A stretch of DNA of 64,000 nucleotides, taken from the NCBI RefSeq assembly GCF_018613675.1, contig NZ_JAGGPQ010000005.1:1-64000 (forward strand), in the 5' to 3' direction. The stretch is from Arthrobacter sp. ISL-85. GTDB taxonomy: Bacteria > Actinomycetota > Actinomycetes > Actinomycetales > Micrococcaceae. The notes beneath the pieces were generated by a model. That model did no database searches. It was not told the DNA's origin and saw nothing but the letters and a program-made list of their open reading frames with translations. Within the stretch, counting starts at the first letter, position 1. Every line of letters begins with the position of its first letter. This document shows, in pieces, positions 26,538 to 36,165 of the stretch. A program made the translations under genes and the position numbers.

Positions 26538-27278
26538 TCATGGACGAGGCGACGCCACCGACGCCTCGGAAGTCATGCCCGGTGCTGCTTCCCAACCCAT
26601 GACGGCCGCGAGTACCGCGGCGGGTGAGGCGGCAACGGCCGCGGCTCCTGCTTCCTCCCCGGCACCGCCGTAACCCCAGCTGGCGAATATGGCGGGAATG
26701 CGGTGCCCGCTGGCCCCTTCCACGTCAAAGCTGCGGTCGCCAACCATAACCGGGTTTGAAGCGTCTACGTTCGCATAACGCATTCGCTCCAGTACGACAG
26801 CAATGACCTCCGCCTTGCTCCATCTCCCGTCCTGGTCCGATGCGCCGCAGATAGCAGTGAAATAGTGGTCCATTCCGAAGCGGCGTGCCATCCGGACCGC
26901 CTGGTCCTCGGCCTTGGACGTCGCAACCGCCATCGGTACGCCGGCGAGACGCAGGTACTCCAGCATTTCCGGTATTCCAGCATACGGAACCGACTGTTGT
27001 GCGCCGGCATCAGCGTAGGCCTGCCGGTAATGCTTCAGTGCCCGTTGGGCAGCAGCCTCATCGTGTCCCAAGTACTTCCTGAAGGATTCGAGCATCGGAG
27101 GTCCCACCAGCCGGAGCAGGTCCGTCTCCGGTGGGACCGGCACCCCAACGGCATGCAGGGCGGAAGCAGCGCTGGCTGTGACCCCCGGCGCCGAATCCAG
27201 GAGCGTCCCGTCCATGTCAAACAGCACGCAGCTGAAGGCTGCCCTGCGGCGTTGGAAGGGCTGGTGCCGAAGTATCAT
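26538..27278 (-). CDS. HAD-superfamily phosphatase (phosphoglycolate-phosphatase-like)
   Basis: The 246-residue protein shows all HAD motifs: DMDGTLLDSAPG (nucleophile and acid Asp), the Thr/Ser of AVATSK, Lys in RWSKAEVI and MVGDRSFDVEGA. A helical cap lies between motifs 1 and 2, as in Gph/PgmB-type phosphatases. Substrate not predictable. The C-terminus is an Ala-rich tail. Confidence 0.88.
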   Translation of the reverse strand: MILRHQPFQRRRAAFSCVLFDMDGTLLDSAPGVTASAASALHAVGVPVPPETDLLRLVGPPMLESFRKYLGHDEAAAQRALKHYRQAYADAGAQQSVPYAGIPEMLEYLRLAGVPMAVATSKAEDQAVRMARRFGMDHYFTAICGASDQDGRWSKAEVIAVVLERMRYANVDASNPVMVGDRSFDVEGASGHRIPAIFASWGYGGAGEEAGAAAVAASPAAVLAAVMGWEAAPGMTSEASVASPRP

Positions 27279-27351
27279 CTCTGTGAGCTTTCATTCTGGA
27301 GCCGGGCCGACTCGCGTCTGCTGTTAGTAATTCGTGCGGTGAAGGGTGGAC

Positions 27352-27813
27352 ATGGATCGGGCGAGTCTTGACCGGATTGATCAGAGCATCCTGGCGGAGC
27401 TGACGCGCAATGCCAGGATCAGCCATGCGGAGCTGGCGGCGAAGGTGCTGCTCTCCCGGAACGCCGTTCGGCAGCGTATCGACCGTATGGAACGGCAGGG
27501 ATACATCCAGGGTTACACCGTGGTTGCCGGTGCCCCCGGACAGGGCACCGTCTCGGCATTCCTGATGGTCTACCGGAAAGACAGGGTGCGCGGGGCGGAC
27601 GTCATTGCCGTGCTCCAATCCATTCCGGAGGTGGTCCTGTGCGATGTGGTCAGTGGCGACTTCGATCTCTTGGTTCGGGTGGAAGCGCGTTCCCTTGAAC
27701 GGATCCAGGAGATCTGGGAGCAGATAGCGGCAACTCCCGGTGTAGCGGACACTGTCACGGCGATGACCCTGTCCAACTACGTCCGGCGGGGTGCGGGAGT
27801 GCTGCCGGGCTAG
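27352..27813 (+). CDS. Lrp/AsnC-family transcriptional regulator
   Basis: The 153-residue regulator has an AsnC HTH (LDRIDQSILAELTRNARISHAELAAKVLLSRNAVRQRIDRME) and a RAM ligand-binding domain with CDVVSGDFDLLVRVEA. ATG 27352 with GAAGGG upstream is used; a GTG at 27346 is possible. It faces the aldehyde dehydrogenase/homoserine dehydrogenase operon and may sense an amino acid that the cluster degrades. Confidence 0.92.
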   Translation: MDRASLDRIDQSILAELTRNARISHAELAAKVLLSRNAVRQRIDRMERQGYIQGYTVVAGAPGQGTVSAFLMVYRKDRVRGADVIAVLQSIPEVVLCDVVSGDFDLLVRVEARSLERIQEIWEQIAATPGVADTVTAMTLSNYVRRGAGVLPG

Positions 27814-27921
27814 CAAGGTGGGCCAACCGCCCATGTTCCACCTCCAGTAATCGCCGCATCCACCACTGACCCGGCCGAAGCCGGCCTCCAGTGCAGGGCG
27901 GGAACGCCGGGCCCTTCACCC

Positions 27922-29331
27922 CTATCGCTTGATGCAGACGACCTTCGGCTGGGTCATCTCTTCGAAGGCGAAGCGGACGCCTTCGCGGCCCATGCTGCCG
28001 TACTTGGATCCGCCGAACGGCATGCCATCGAACCGGTAGTCCGACGAATCGTTGATCATGACTCCGCCGGCGTCGATGCGGGAGGCTGCCTGCAGCGCCG
28101 AGTCCAGCGAACGCGTGAAGATCCCGGCGTGCAGGCTGAAGTCGACGGCGTTAGCCAGCTCCAGGGCTTCGTCGAAAGTGGAGAACGGCTGGAGCATGAC
28201 GGCCGGTCCGAAGACCTCATCCATCCACAGCCTGCTGCCGGGATCGACCTTCTCCAGGACCGTGGGATGGAGGACGTTGCCGTTCCGTATGTTGCCTGCC
28301 AGGACCCGGGCTCCGGCAGCGATGGCCGCATCGATCTTTGCAGTGAGCTGGTCTGCGGCTGCAGCGGTGATCATGGGGCCCACGTCCGTGGCTTCGTTCG
28401 CGGGGTCGCCTGTCACCAGTTGCGAGGTCTCCTGCAGGAAGCGTTGACGGAATTCACGGTACAGGGGCTGGGCCACGAGGATGCGCTGCACTCCCACGCA
28501 GTTCTGCCCGGCGGCCCAAAACGCGCCCGAAACGCAGGCCGCCACCGCGGCATCAACGTCTGCGTCGGCCATGACGATCACGGGAGCGTTTCCGCCCAGA
28601 TCCATGGACAGCTTCTTCAGCCCTGCGGTCCTGGCGATGGCCTCCCCGGTCGAGAACCCGCCAGTGAAGGACACCATGCGGATCCCGCGGTTCCCCACGA
28701 CCGCCTCCGCCACTTCCCTGTCCCCGTGGACCACCGTCAGCACCCCGGGCGGCAGGCCCGCTTCGCTGAGTACCTCCGCGAGCAGCTGTGCGGACAGGGG
28801 CGTCAGGGCAGATGGCTTGAGGACGACGGCGTTTCCTCCTGCGATGGCGGGACCCACTTTATGCGCCACCAGGTTTAGTGGATCGTTGTAGGGAGTGATT
28901 GCAGCGATGATCCCCAGCGGTTCGCGCGAGTACCATCCCATGCGGTCCTCCGAACCCTCGTAGGAATCGAAGGGAACCACCTCGCCGGCGTTACGGCGCG
29001 CCTCCGCCGCGGACAGTCGCAGGGTGTTGACCGCCCGCAGCACCTCCTTGCGGGCCTGGCGGATCGGTTTCCCGCTCTCCGCGGTGATGGTGAGGGCAAA
29101 CTCCGCACGCCGTTCCTCAATCCTGGTGGCGGCGTCATCCAGGACTTTCCCCCGGGCATGGCGTGACAAACCCCGCGCCTGCACGGCCCCGGCCTGGGCC
29201 GCCGAGACGATCGCGTCGACGGATTCCGGCGGCGTCAGGGCGACTGAGCCCACCACCTGGCCGTCATACGGGCTTACCACGTCGCGGAAGCCGGCTACTG
29301 CATGATCAAGGGCGAGGATCGACTCACGCAT
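27922..29331 (-). CDS. NAD(P)-dependent aldehyde dehydrogenase
   Basis: A 469-residue ALDH with the nucleophile Cys278 in [13 protein letters not shown], oxyanion Asn in [10 protein letters not shown], cofactor motifs LKPSALTP and FTGGFSTGE, and [12 protein letters not shown]. The general-base Glu of the usual ELGG motif is Asp here (SMDLGGNAP), which may slow or change activity. The start overlaps the homoserine dehydrogenase stop by eight bases, so the two enzymes are made together. A fitting reaction is oxidation of aspartate semialdehyde to aspartate, inferred from the partner only. Confidence 0.9.
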   Translation of the reverse strand: MRESILALDHAVAGFRDVVSPYDGQVVGSVALTPPESVDAIVSAAQAGAVQARGLSRHARGKVLDDAATRIEERRAEFALTITAESGKPIRQARKEVLRAVNTLRLSAAEARRNAGEVVPFDSYEGSEDRMGWYSREPLGIIAAITPYNDPLNLVAHKVGPAIAGGNAVVLKPSALTPLSAQLLAEVLSEAGLPPGVLTVVHGDREVAEAVVGNRGIRMVSFTGGFSTGEAIARTAGLKKLSMDLGGNAPVIVMADADVDAAVAACVSGAFWAAGQNCVGVQRILVAQPLYREFRQRFLQETSQLVTGDPANEATDVGPMITAAAADQLTAKIDAAIAAGARVLAGNIRNGNVLHPTVLEKVDPGSRLWMDEVFGPAVMLQPFSTFDEALELANAVDFSLHAGIFTRSLDSALQAASRIDAGGVMINDSSDYRFDGMPFGGSKYGSMGREGVRFAFEEMTQPKVVCIKR

Positions 29332-30376
29332 CTGCAGCCACCGGGTTCCGCGCACCGTGCATGGCAATGATGTCTGACAGCAGGGCGTAGGCCGTCTCCA
29401 TCCGTCCCGCCCCAGGTCCGGAAACCGTCACCGGGCCGAGGAGGTCGGTGTTGAACGATACGGCGTTGCTGGCGCCTGAAACGCCCGCGAGGCCGTGGTC
29501 CAGGGGGAGGGCCGCCGGTGCCACCGAGGCCATGACGGATCCATCGGGGTTCCGCCGTGCTGAGCCCACCAGTTTCCATCGCAGGCCCTCGCGCCTTGCC
29601 TTGATGAGGTCCTCGGGGGTCAACGCCGAGATGCCCTGGCGCTGCACGTCCGCAAGCGCGAGGCCCGCCCCCAAAAGCTCGTTTGCAAGGATCAGGACCT
29701 TGAGCTGGACATCGTAACCGTCAATGTCGGCTGTGGGATCCGCCTCGGCGTATCCCAGCATCTGGGCTTCACGGACCGACTCATCAAAGCTGAGTCCCTC
29801 TTCCATCCGGCCCAGGACGTAGTTGCTGGTGCCGTTAAGGATGCCCTCGAAGCCGTTGAGGGCCAGGCCGGGAAAGAGTTGCCTGGCGAACCGGATGACG
29901 GGAGTCCCGCTCATGACGGCGCCCTCAAATTCGAAATGCAGCCCGTGCTGCCGCGCGAGACCGCTCAGCTCCGCGCCATGCAGGGCCACCGGGCCCTTGT
30001 TGGTGGTGCAGACATTCTTTCCCGCTTCGAGGGCCCAGCGCACATGGGAGGCCGCTGGTTCTCCGGTTGCCGGGTTAGTAAAGGTCGCTTCACAAATGAT
30101 GTCGGCGGGGCACGTCCGGATGACGCGATCGTTGTCCGGCTGGGCGGACCCGCCGTGATCCTCGAACGTCCCGTCAGCCGGGTCAAGGCGCAGGACCAAA
30201 TCCAAATCGATTCCCTCCTGCCGGATTAGGGAACCGAGCCGAAGGTCCGTAATGGCGACTACCCGGAGGCCGAAGCCCAGCTCGCTGCTGAGTTTCTCCC
30301 CGCGGGTGGCGATAAGTTCGGCGAGGGTCCGGTTGACCCCACCGAAGCCGATCAGTGCGATGTCGTAGGTGGTCAT
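29324..30376 (-). CDS. Homoserine dehydrogenase-like enzyme
   Basis: GAAGGAG precedes ATG 30376. The 350-residue protein has a Rossmann start ([17 protein letters not shown]), the catalytic region [12 protein letters not shown], and the substrate domain with [27 protein letters not shown] and the conserved Lys of QLKVLILAN. It lacks the C-terminal ACT domain of biosynthetic enzymes, and so is probably not threonine-inhibited. With a downstream aldehyde dehydrogenase and a divergent amino-acid permease, a catabolic role (homoserine to aspartate semialdehyde) is likely. Confidence 0.87.
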   Translation of the reverse strand: MTTYDIALIGFGGVNRTLAELIATRGEKLSSELGFGLRVVAITDLRLGSLIRQEGIDLDLVLRLDPADGTFEDHGGSAQPDNDRVIRTCPADIICEATFTNPATGEPAASHVRWALEAGKNVCTTNKGPVALHGAELSGLARQHGLHFEFEGAVMSGTPVIRFARQLFPGLALNGFEGILNGTSNYVLGRMEEGLSFDESVREAQMLGYAEADPTADIDGYDVQLKVLILANELLGAGLALADVQRQGISALTPEDLIKARREGLRWKLVGSARRNPDGSVMASVAPAALPLDHGLAGVSGASNAVSFNTDLLGPVTVSGPGAGRMETAYALLSDIIAMHGARNPVAADA

Positions 30377-30665
30377 GGTGCTCCTTCGAAGTGGTGAATG
30401 GGGTGCTCCCATCGTGAACCTGACCGGCGTCCGTCCAGACATGCCCAAACGCCCTATCGGGACGGCAGATCGACCATTGACCATCCAGATCGACATATGG
30501 CGTAACGGCAACAGACGTGCAACATTCGCATTTCTATATGACCTTGATGACTAAAACTTCCCATTTGTGTTACTTTCGTCACTGTCGACGCGCTAACAGC
30601 TCCTCTAGGACGGGCAATCGAACCGCGGCCGTCCTTCCCCACCATTTCCCCACTGGAGGCATCTC
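30377..30665. promoter_or_regulatory. Divergent promoter region between homoserine dehydrogenase and permease genes
   Basis: An AT-richer 290-base spacer. On the minus strand TTGCAC (30517-30522) and CATATG (30494-30499) are 17 bases apart and could serve the dehydrogenase operon. No clear repeat operator was seen. Confidence 0.35.
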
Positions 30666-32105
30666 TTGGAATCTTCGACCCCCCTTACCCTCAAGCCGGA
30701 ACCAGGCGCACCCCCGTCAACGGAGCCAGGGTTGCGCCGCTCCATGGGTGCCCGCCACCTGGTCATGATCGCCATGGGCGGTGTGATCGGCTCCGGCTTG
30801 TTCCTTAGCTCGGGCTACACCATTTCGCAGGCGGGCCCCCTGGGCGCCGTCCTCGCGTATCTGGTCGGCGCCTTCGTGGTCTACCTGGTCATGGCCTGCC
30901 TTGGTGAGCTCGCCATCGCCTATCCCGTGTCAGGCGCATTCCATATCTACGCCTCCCGGTCCATCGGTCCCGCTACCGGGTTCGCCACGGCCTGGCTCTA
31001 CTGGCTGTGCTGGGCGGTGGCCATCGGATCCGAGTTCACGGCCTCGGGCCTGCTCATGCAACGTTGGTTTCCCGGCATTGACGTCTGGGTCTGGTGCCTC
31101 GTTTTCGCCGTGGTGCTGTTCGGCCTGAACGCGGTATCGTCCAGGTTCTTCGGTGAGTCGGAATTCTGGTTCGCCATCACCAAGGTCGGTGCCATCATCG
31201 GGCTCATCGTCCTGGGCGGGGCAGCCCTCCTGGGTTTCCACCCGCTGAATGATTCGGGCGCCCATCCCTTCCTCTTCGAAAACTTCAACACCGCCGGCGG
31301 ACCGTTTCCCAACGGATTCACCGGCGTCCTCGTTACTGCGCTGGCGGTCTTTTACGCGTTTTCCGGCTCAGAACTCATTGGCGTGGCCGCGGGTGAGACG
31401 AAGGACCCCGCCACGAGCATCCCTAAAGCAATGCGCAGCACCGTCTTCCGCCTCCTCGTGTTCTTCGTCGGTGCTATTGCTGTCATTGCCGCCACCATTC
31501 CTTACCAGGAAGTCGGGCTTGACGAGAGCCCCTTCGTTACCGTCTTTACGGCGACGGGTGTTCCCTTCGCCGCCGATTTGATGAACTTCGTCATCATCAC
31601 GGCGCTGCTGTCTGCCGGCAACAGCGGCTTGTTCTCGTGCGCCAGGATGCTCTACTCGCTCGCCGACGAGGGCCACGCGCCGCAGGCGCTCAAGAAGCTG
31701 ACTGGGCGCGGCATCCCCATGATCGCGCTCTCCGTGAGCATGCTCGGCGGGCTGGCCTCACTCATCAGCAGCGTGGTCGCCCCGGAGACGGTGTACCTGG
31801 CGCTGGTATCGGTGGCGGGCTTCGCCGTGGTGGGTGTGTGGATGTCCATCACTGCCTCGCACTTCTTCCATCGGCGCTCCTTCGTCCGGAACGGCGGGGA
31901 CGTTTCCACCTTGGCCTACCGCGCCCCGCTCTTCCCGCTGGTGCCGGTCCTGGCTTTTTCCCTCTGCGTCGTTTCTTTGGTGGGCATAGCCTTTGACCCC
32001 GCCCAGGCCGCGGCCTTGTACTTCGGCATACCTTTCGTGGCTGCCTGCTACGGCTACTTCCACCTCAGGCACGGACGCAAGTCCCGGCTTGGCGTGGCGG
32101 CCTAA
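30666..32105 (+). CDS. mmuP: Amino acid permease, MmuP-like (S-methylmethionine)
   Basis: TTG 30666 with GGAGG at 30655-30659 gives a 479-residue APC-family permease of 12 helices. It is close to E. coli MmuP over its length: MGARHLVMIAMGGVIGSGLF, YPVSGAFHIYASRSIGPATG, WLYWLCWAVAIGSEFTASG, FAFSG-like YAFSGSELIGVAAGETKDP, SAGNSGLFSCARMLYSLADE and SVSMLGGLASLISSVVAP. The mmuM gene lies 3 kb downstream in the same direction, though separated by other genes, which strengthens the S-methylmethionine assignment. Confidence 0.8.
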   Translation: MESSTPLTLKPEPGAPPSTEPGLRRSMGARHLVMIAMGGVIGSGLFLSSGYTISQAGPLGAVLAYLVGAFVVYLVMACLGELAIAYPVSGAFHIYASRSIGPATGFATAWLYWLCWAVAIGSEFTASGLLMQRWFPGIDVWVWCLVFAVVLFGLNAVSSRFFGESEFWFAITKVGAIIGLIVLGGAALLGFHPLNDSGAHPFLFENFNTAGGPFPNGFTGVLVTALAVFYAFSGSELIGVAAGETKDPATSIPKAMRSTVFRLLVFFVGAIAVIAATIPYQEVGLDESPFVTVFTATGVPFAADLMNFVIITALLSAGNSGLFSCARMLYSLADEGHAPQALKKLTGRGIPMIALSVSMLGGLASLISSVVAPETVYLALVSVAGFAVVGVWMSITASHFFHRRSFVRNGGDVSTLAYRAPLFPLVPVLAFSLCVVSLVGIAFDPAQAAALYFGIPFVAACYGYFHLRHGRKSRLGVAA

Positions 32106-32117
32106 AAGACCTCCCTT

Positions 32118-32163
32118 CGGGGCCAGGTGCGGAGATACGATCCGTCCGCACCAGGCCCCGTTT
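32118..32163 (+). terminator. Terminator after the permease gene
   Basis: A 16-bp stem with one mismatch (32118-32133 with 32145-32160) follows the permease stop and is followed by TTTG. Confidence 0.65.
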
Positions 32164-32247
32164 GTGAGGCCAGGGCGTTGCCTCGCGGGCGACAACGCTT
32201 TGCCCGTGTGAGGATAGGCTGGTTGCCGGTCGGAAGGAGCAGCAAGG

Positions 32248-33021
32248 GTGGATACCTCCCCGGAGGCGTCATCACTGGCGCAGGGACTGCGGATAGTGCG
32301 CCTGGTGGTTGACCGGGAGAAGGCCGGCAAGCAGTTGGTGGGCGTCACGCAGCTGGCGGCCGAGCTGGACATGGACCAAAGCCGCGTTTCCCGCCTGGCG
32401 CAGGAGCTGTGCGACCTTGGCCTCCTGGAGCGCCGCGAACGGGGCCCGTTCCGGGTGGGAAGCCGCTTCTTCAGTCTTGCCGCGACACTCAACGCGGGGT
32501 GGATAGCGGACGCCGGGCTGGAATTGGAAGCATTGGTGGCCTCAACGGGGCTGCGGGCCCGGGTATCGGTCCGCGAAGGCTACCGGGTTATCCTCCTGAT
32601 GGCCTCCGGCAATGATTCGCAGGCCGGCAGCTTCGTCCAGCCTGGGATGGTCACCCCCGCCTGGTGCACCGGGTCGGGGCGTGCTTTGTTGTGGGACCAC
32701 AGGCGGCGTGGTTTCGAGGCCTTGCTCTCCGAGGTAAATTTCGTCGGCGTTGGCGGCCCCGGTGCTCCGCATTCCAGTGCGGAGGCCTGGGAGTTGATGG
32801 TGAGGGACAAACCCCGCGGCTATGTCGTTGCTGTTGAAGAATTTGAGCACGGCATCAGCGAAGTGGCCCTACCCATCAGGGATCGGCAGGGCAACATCCT
32901 CGCTTCACTCAGTGTGCTGGGCAGCCGGCCTGAGTTGGATTCCCGTACGGAGGAAGTATCGGAGCTCCTTGCCGGGGCTGCGGCCAGGCTGGGATCCGCT
33001 GGCCCCGCTCCGGAGCAATAA
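32248..33021 (+). CDS. IclR-family transcriptional regulator
   Basis: GTG 32248 follows GGAAGGAG. The 257-residue protein has an IclR HTH (GVTQLAAELDMDQSRVSRLAQEL, GLLERRERGPFRVG) and effector domain (FVQPGMVTPAWCTGSGRALLW, GYVVAVEEFEHGISEVALPIRD). It is paired tail-to-tail with a second IclR gene at 33039, so each may control one side of the cluster. Confidence 0.92.
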   Translation: MDTSPEASSLAQGLRIVRLVVDREKAGKQLVGVTQLAAELDMDQSRVSRLAQELCDLGLLERRERGPFRVGSRFFSLAATLNAGWIADAGLELEALVASTGLRARVSVREGYRVILLMASGNDSQAGSFVQPGMVTPAWCTGSGRALLWDHRRRGFEALLSEVNFVGVGGPGAPHSSAEAWELMVRDKPRGYVVAVEEFEHGISEVALPIRDRQGNILASLSVLGSRPELDSRTEEVSELLAGAAARLGSAGPAPEQ

Positions 33022-33038
33022 CTGCACGCCCGCCGGGC

Positions 33039-33815
33039 CTATGGACGCTTGCTTGGCGATTGGCCCCCGAGCCTGGCTTCCAGCCATTCCCCCTCCCGCC
33101 GGAGGGCCTGGGCGTGCTCGGCTTGCCGGGGCTGGAGGCGGCTCTTCAAGCCCACCACCTGCAGCGCGGCCACTACCGCGCCCCTGAAGTCCCTTACAGG
33201 CACCGCCAGCGAGTACAGCCCCGGTTCCGCTTCCTCGTCGACGATTGAGTAGCCTCGCAGCCGCGCGTCCTTGAGGCGTGCCAGGAATTCTTCAATATCG
33301 GCCGGCGTATTCGGGCCGTGCTGTTGGAAAGGCACGCCGGCGAACATCTTTCGAACCTCGTCATCGGGGGTTTCCCAAAAGAGTGCCTGCCCCGCGTCGC
33401 TGCAGTAGGCAGGGTAGGGGCGGCCAAGCCATGAGCCGACCATCCTGCTGCTGGCGGGGATGCATTCGCCCACGGTGACTGTGCTGTTGCCGCTGAGTAC
33501 GCCCAGGAAGCATCCCTCGTCGGTTAAGCCCGACAGGTGCTCCAAGGCGGCTGCTCCGTCGGTGTGCAGCCGACGGCGGGTTAACAGGTGTGCGTCCGTC
33601 AGGACGCTCCAGTCCAGGGCAAAGGTGCGCTGGGGCGTCCGCTGCAGGAAGCCCTCCTGCTCCGCCGTCCGCAGGCTGCGGGAGACCTGGCTTCGGTCCT
33701 TGTCGAGGTCCGCGGCAATCTCGGCAACCGTGCCGCCCGGGAGGCCGCGTGCGTGGCGCTCCCCGGCGGCAAGCACCGCCATGACTCCCCGCCCCATGCT
33801 TGTTGTCCCTACCAT
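33039..33815 (-). CDS. IclR-family transcriptional regulator
   Basis: The 258-residue regulator has an HTH with GTVAEIAADLDKDRSQVSRSLR and an effector domain with SWLGRPYPAYCSDAGQALFW and GYSIVDEEAEPGLYSLAVPVRD. It lies in the same direction as the cyclase/NIF3-like pair and 30 bases downstream of it, so it could be part of that operon. It is clearly related to the preceding IclR protein but not a recent copy. Confidence 0.9.
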   Translation of the reverse strand: MVGTTSMGRGVMAVLAAGERHARGLPGGTVAEIAADLDKDRSQVSRSLRTAEQEGFLQRTPQRTFALDWSVLTDAHLLTRRRLHTDGAAALEHLSGLTDEGCFLGVLSGNSTVTVGECIPASSRMVGSWLGRPYPAYCSDAGQALFWETPDDEVRKMFAGVPFQQHGPNTPADIEEFLARLKDARLRGYSIVDEEAEPGLYSLAVPVRDFRGAVVAALQVVGLKSRLQPRQAEHAQALRREGEWLEARLGGQSPSKRP

Positions 33816-33845
33816 GGTCCGAGTCTAAATGACCGACCGCAGCGG

Positions 33846-34595
33846 TCAGGAGATGGCGAAGACCCGGGCTGGAAAGCCGCTTCCCTCACTCGGCTTTGCC
33901 CAGCTGGCCACCACCACCGCGCCCGACTCCGGGAGCCCGGACAGATCCGCCAACAGCTCTATCTGCCACCGGTCCTGGGCAAGAATGTACGTTTCCAGGC
34001 CGAAGTCGCCCCGGGATGTAGCAAGCCCGGGATCCGTGTCCGTCTGCTCATGCCCGACGGCGGAGATGTTACGTTCCTCGACAAGGAAGGAGAGCACTTC
34101 CCGGGACCAGCCAGGAGTGTGGCTGATACCGTCGGCGCCCCTGTTGGCCATGGCCTGCCCATCCGGCCACCTCCGGCTCCAGCCGGTCCTCAAGGCGACG
34201 AAAGATCCCGGGGGAATTGTGCCGTTCCTGTCCTCCCATTCCTGGACGTCCTGCAGGACAGGGGTTGCATCCGCATCCTGGTCAACCCGCTCGGTGATGT
34301 CCAGCACCACAAGGGGGAGGATCATGTCCTGCACCGGGATTCGATCCAAGGTGCGGCCTCCGCGGATGAAGTGGGACGGGGGGTCCACATGGGTGCCCCA
34401 CTGCCCAACGATGGAATACCGGTGGGCGGTGAATCCGTCGCCGTTCCCAAGATCGAAAAGGGCGTCCCGGGTTTCATCGGGAAAGGCGGCGAAGCGCGGC
34501 TGGCCCGGGTGGAAGGAGTGGGTGAGATCCGTGAACGTCCTGCCCGCAAGCGCGGACTGAAGCGCGGGCCAGGCGGCGGTGGTGGTGTGGGTCAT
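33846..34595 (-). CDS. Cyclase/kynurenine-formamidase-family metal hydrolase
   Basis: The 249-residue protein carries the PF04199 metal motif HVDPPSHF within QWGTHVDPPSHF, TDLTHSF near the N-terminus, LRTGWSRRW and HEQTDTDPG. Members are Zn- or Mn-dependent amidohydrolases such as KynB, isatin hydrolase and polyketide cyclases. ATG 34595 overlaps the stop of the NIF3-like gene (ATGA), so both are coupled. The substrate is unknown; an N-acyl or lactone compound of the cluster is possible. Confidence 0.88.
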   Translation of the reverse strand: MTHTTTAAWPALQSALAGRTFTDLTHSFHPGQPRFAAFPDETRDALFDLGNGDGFTAHRYSIVGQWGTHVDPPSHFIRGGRTLDRIPVQDMILPLVVLDITERVDQDADATPVLQDVQEWEDRNGTIPPGSFVALRTGWSRRWPDGQAMANRGADGISHTPGWSREVLSFLVEERNISAVGHEQTDTDPGLATSRGDFGLETYILAQDRWQIELLADLSGLPESGAVVVASWAKPSEGSGFPARVFAIS

Positions 34596-35041
34596 GATGC
34601 TGCCGCCGTCGAAGGAGCCCCACATTGCAGGCCGCCGGCAACGCTCAAAGGTCCGGTCACCTCGATGACCGGCAATTCCCACGGGTGGATGGCCACCAGT
34701 GCCTGCATGACCTGTTCCACCGCTGCGTCGTCCAAGGCAGCATCAAAATACGTGGTGAAGACGAACGTTGGCGAAACCGTTTGCTCGCCCACGCTGCCGA
34801 GGGTCGGCACTGCCCCTTCGCCGCAGGTGAATCCCTCGAATCCGAGGCCGGACTCAAAGACATGCTTGTAGTTGCCAAAATCCCCGAGTTCGGGAAGCTG
34901 CTCAACGGCATGCAGGAGCCTGGCAAGGCCCAGGTCCTGGTGGATGGCGCCGGCATCTCCGGACGCAATCAGGCTCAAGGTCTCCGTACTGATGGGCCAG
35001 TGGACCCTGAGCTTGCGGACCCTGTTCAACTGCAGATTCAC
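34592..35041 (-). CDS. Stand-alone NIF3/YqfO-type domain protein
   Basis: GTG 35041 with AGGAGGA upstream gives 149 residues. The middle and C-terminus match the inserted PII/CutA-like domain of NIF3/YqfO proteins: ELGDFGNYKHVFESGLGFEGF, VPTLGSVGEQTVSPTFVFTTYF and the dimer motif VMQALVAIHPWELPVIEV (usually HPYEE). The metal-binding halves of NIF3 are missing, so this is a domain on its own, coupled to the cyclase-family gene. A regulatory or metal-sensing role is a guess. The reading from 35086 lacks a ribosome site. Confidence 0.72.
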   Translation of the reverse strand: MNLQLNRVRKLRVHWPISTETLSLIASGDAGAIHQDLGLARLLHAVEQLPELGDFGNYKHVFESGLGFEGFTCGEGAVPTLGSVGEQTVSPTFVFTTYFDAALDDAAVEQVMQALVAIHPWELPVIEVTGPLSVAGGLQCGAPSTAAAS

Positions 35042-35157
35042 AACTGTTCCTCCTGTGGTCGTCTCCAATGCCAGCCATGGTGGCATACCGTGATGTTCAT
35101 TACAAGCATGAAAAATTGTTTATGATGATTAAAACGTTCACTTGCACTGAGGTTGAT

Positions 35158-36111
35158 ATGGCTCCCCGCATTTCCCTGTCCCGCTTGGTCGAAGAGGACG
35201 TCTTTACGGCTGCCGATGGCGCCCTGGCCACCGAACTGGAGGCTCGCGGGTGCGACCTGAATGATCCGCTGTGGTCTGCCAAAGTCCTCCTCGAAAAGCC
35301 CGAACTTATCCGGGAGGTCCACCGCGACTACTTCGCGGCAGGGGCCACCATCGCCACCACCGCCAGCTACCAGGCCACGCCCCAAGGATTTGCCGCCCGG
35401 GGGATCGGTGAGCAGGAGGCGGTGGACCTGGTTGCTTTGTCCGTTCGGCTGGCGGATGAAGCGCGGCGGGAGTACCTGGCGGATCATCCGCACGCCGGTC
35501 CGTTGCTCATAGCGGGATCTGTTGGACCCTACGGCGCCTACCTTGCGGATGGATCAGAATACCGGGGGGACTATGCCCTGACGCCGGGGGAGTTCGAGGA
35601 TTTCCACGCCGGGCGCATTGCTGCGCTGGTCAAGGCGGGCGTGGACTTCCTCGCTTTTGAGACGCTGCCGTCCCTTGCCGAGGCGGAGGCCCTGCTGGCA
35701 CTCGGCCGGGAACACGGCGTCGACAGTTGGTTTTCCTTTTCCCTGCGCGCCGGTGACCGCATCAGTGACGGAACCCCGCTCGCCGAAGTGGCCCGGCTCC
35801 TTGACGGGCAGCCGCACGTGGCCGCGGTGGGGGTCAACTGCGTCCCGCTCGGCCTGGTTGATCCGGCGCTCGCTGCACTGCGGGCACACACGGACCTGCC
35901 GTTGGTTGCCTACCCCAATTCGGGGGAGACTTACGATCCCGGGACCAAGACGTGGGGCCAGGCGACAGATGGCGGGGCCGGTGCCGGGGGAGGGGCTCCG
36001 GCAAGCCTTGCCGCCGGTGCCCCCGGTTGGCTGGAACGGGGTGCCCGGATCCTGGGCGGGTGCTGCCGGACCACACCCGCGGACATCGCCCGGCTGGCCG
36101 GGAAGGCATAG
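35158..36111 (+). CDS. mmuM: Homocysteine S-methyltransferase
   Basis: GAGGT precedes ATG 35158. The 317-residue Pfam S-methyl_trans enzyme transfers a methyl group from S-methylmethionine to homocysteine, giving two methionines. Zn-binding Cys residues lie in VGVNC and GGCCRTTP, and further signatures are DGALATELEARG, TTASYQATPQGFAARG, AGSVGPYGAYLADGSEYRG and FETLPSLAEAEALL. It is divergent from the NIF3-like gene; an MmuP-like permease is encoded 3 kb upstream. Confidence 0.93.
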   Translation: MAPRISLSRLVEEDVFTAADGALATELEARGCDLNDPLWSAKVLLEKPELIREVHRDYFAAGATIATTASYQATPQGFAARGIGEQEAVDLVALSVRLADEARREYLADHPHAGPLLIAGSVGPYGAYLADGSEYRGDYALTPGEFEDFHAGRIAALVKAGVDFLAFETLPSLAEAEALLALGREHGVDSWFSFSLRAGDRISDGTPLAEVARLLDGQPHVAAVGVNCVPLGLVDPALAALRAHTDLPLVAYPNSGETYDPGTKTWGQATDGGAGAGGGAPASLAAGAPGWLERGARILGGCCRTTPADIARLAGKA

Positions 36112-36165
36112 CTGCCGGGAACACCGCCGACTCCACAGGTGTTAAAGCCTATGGAGAAACAAACG

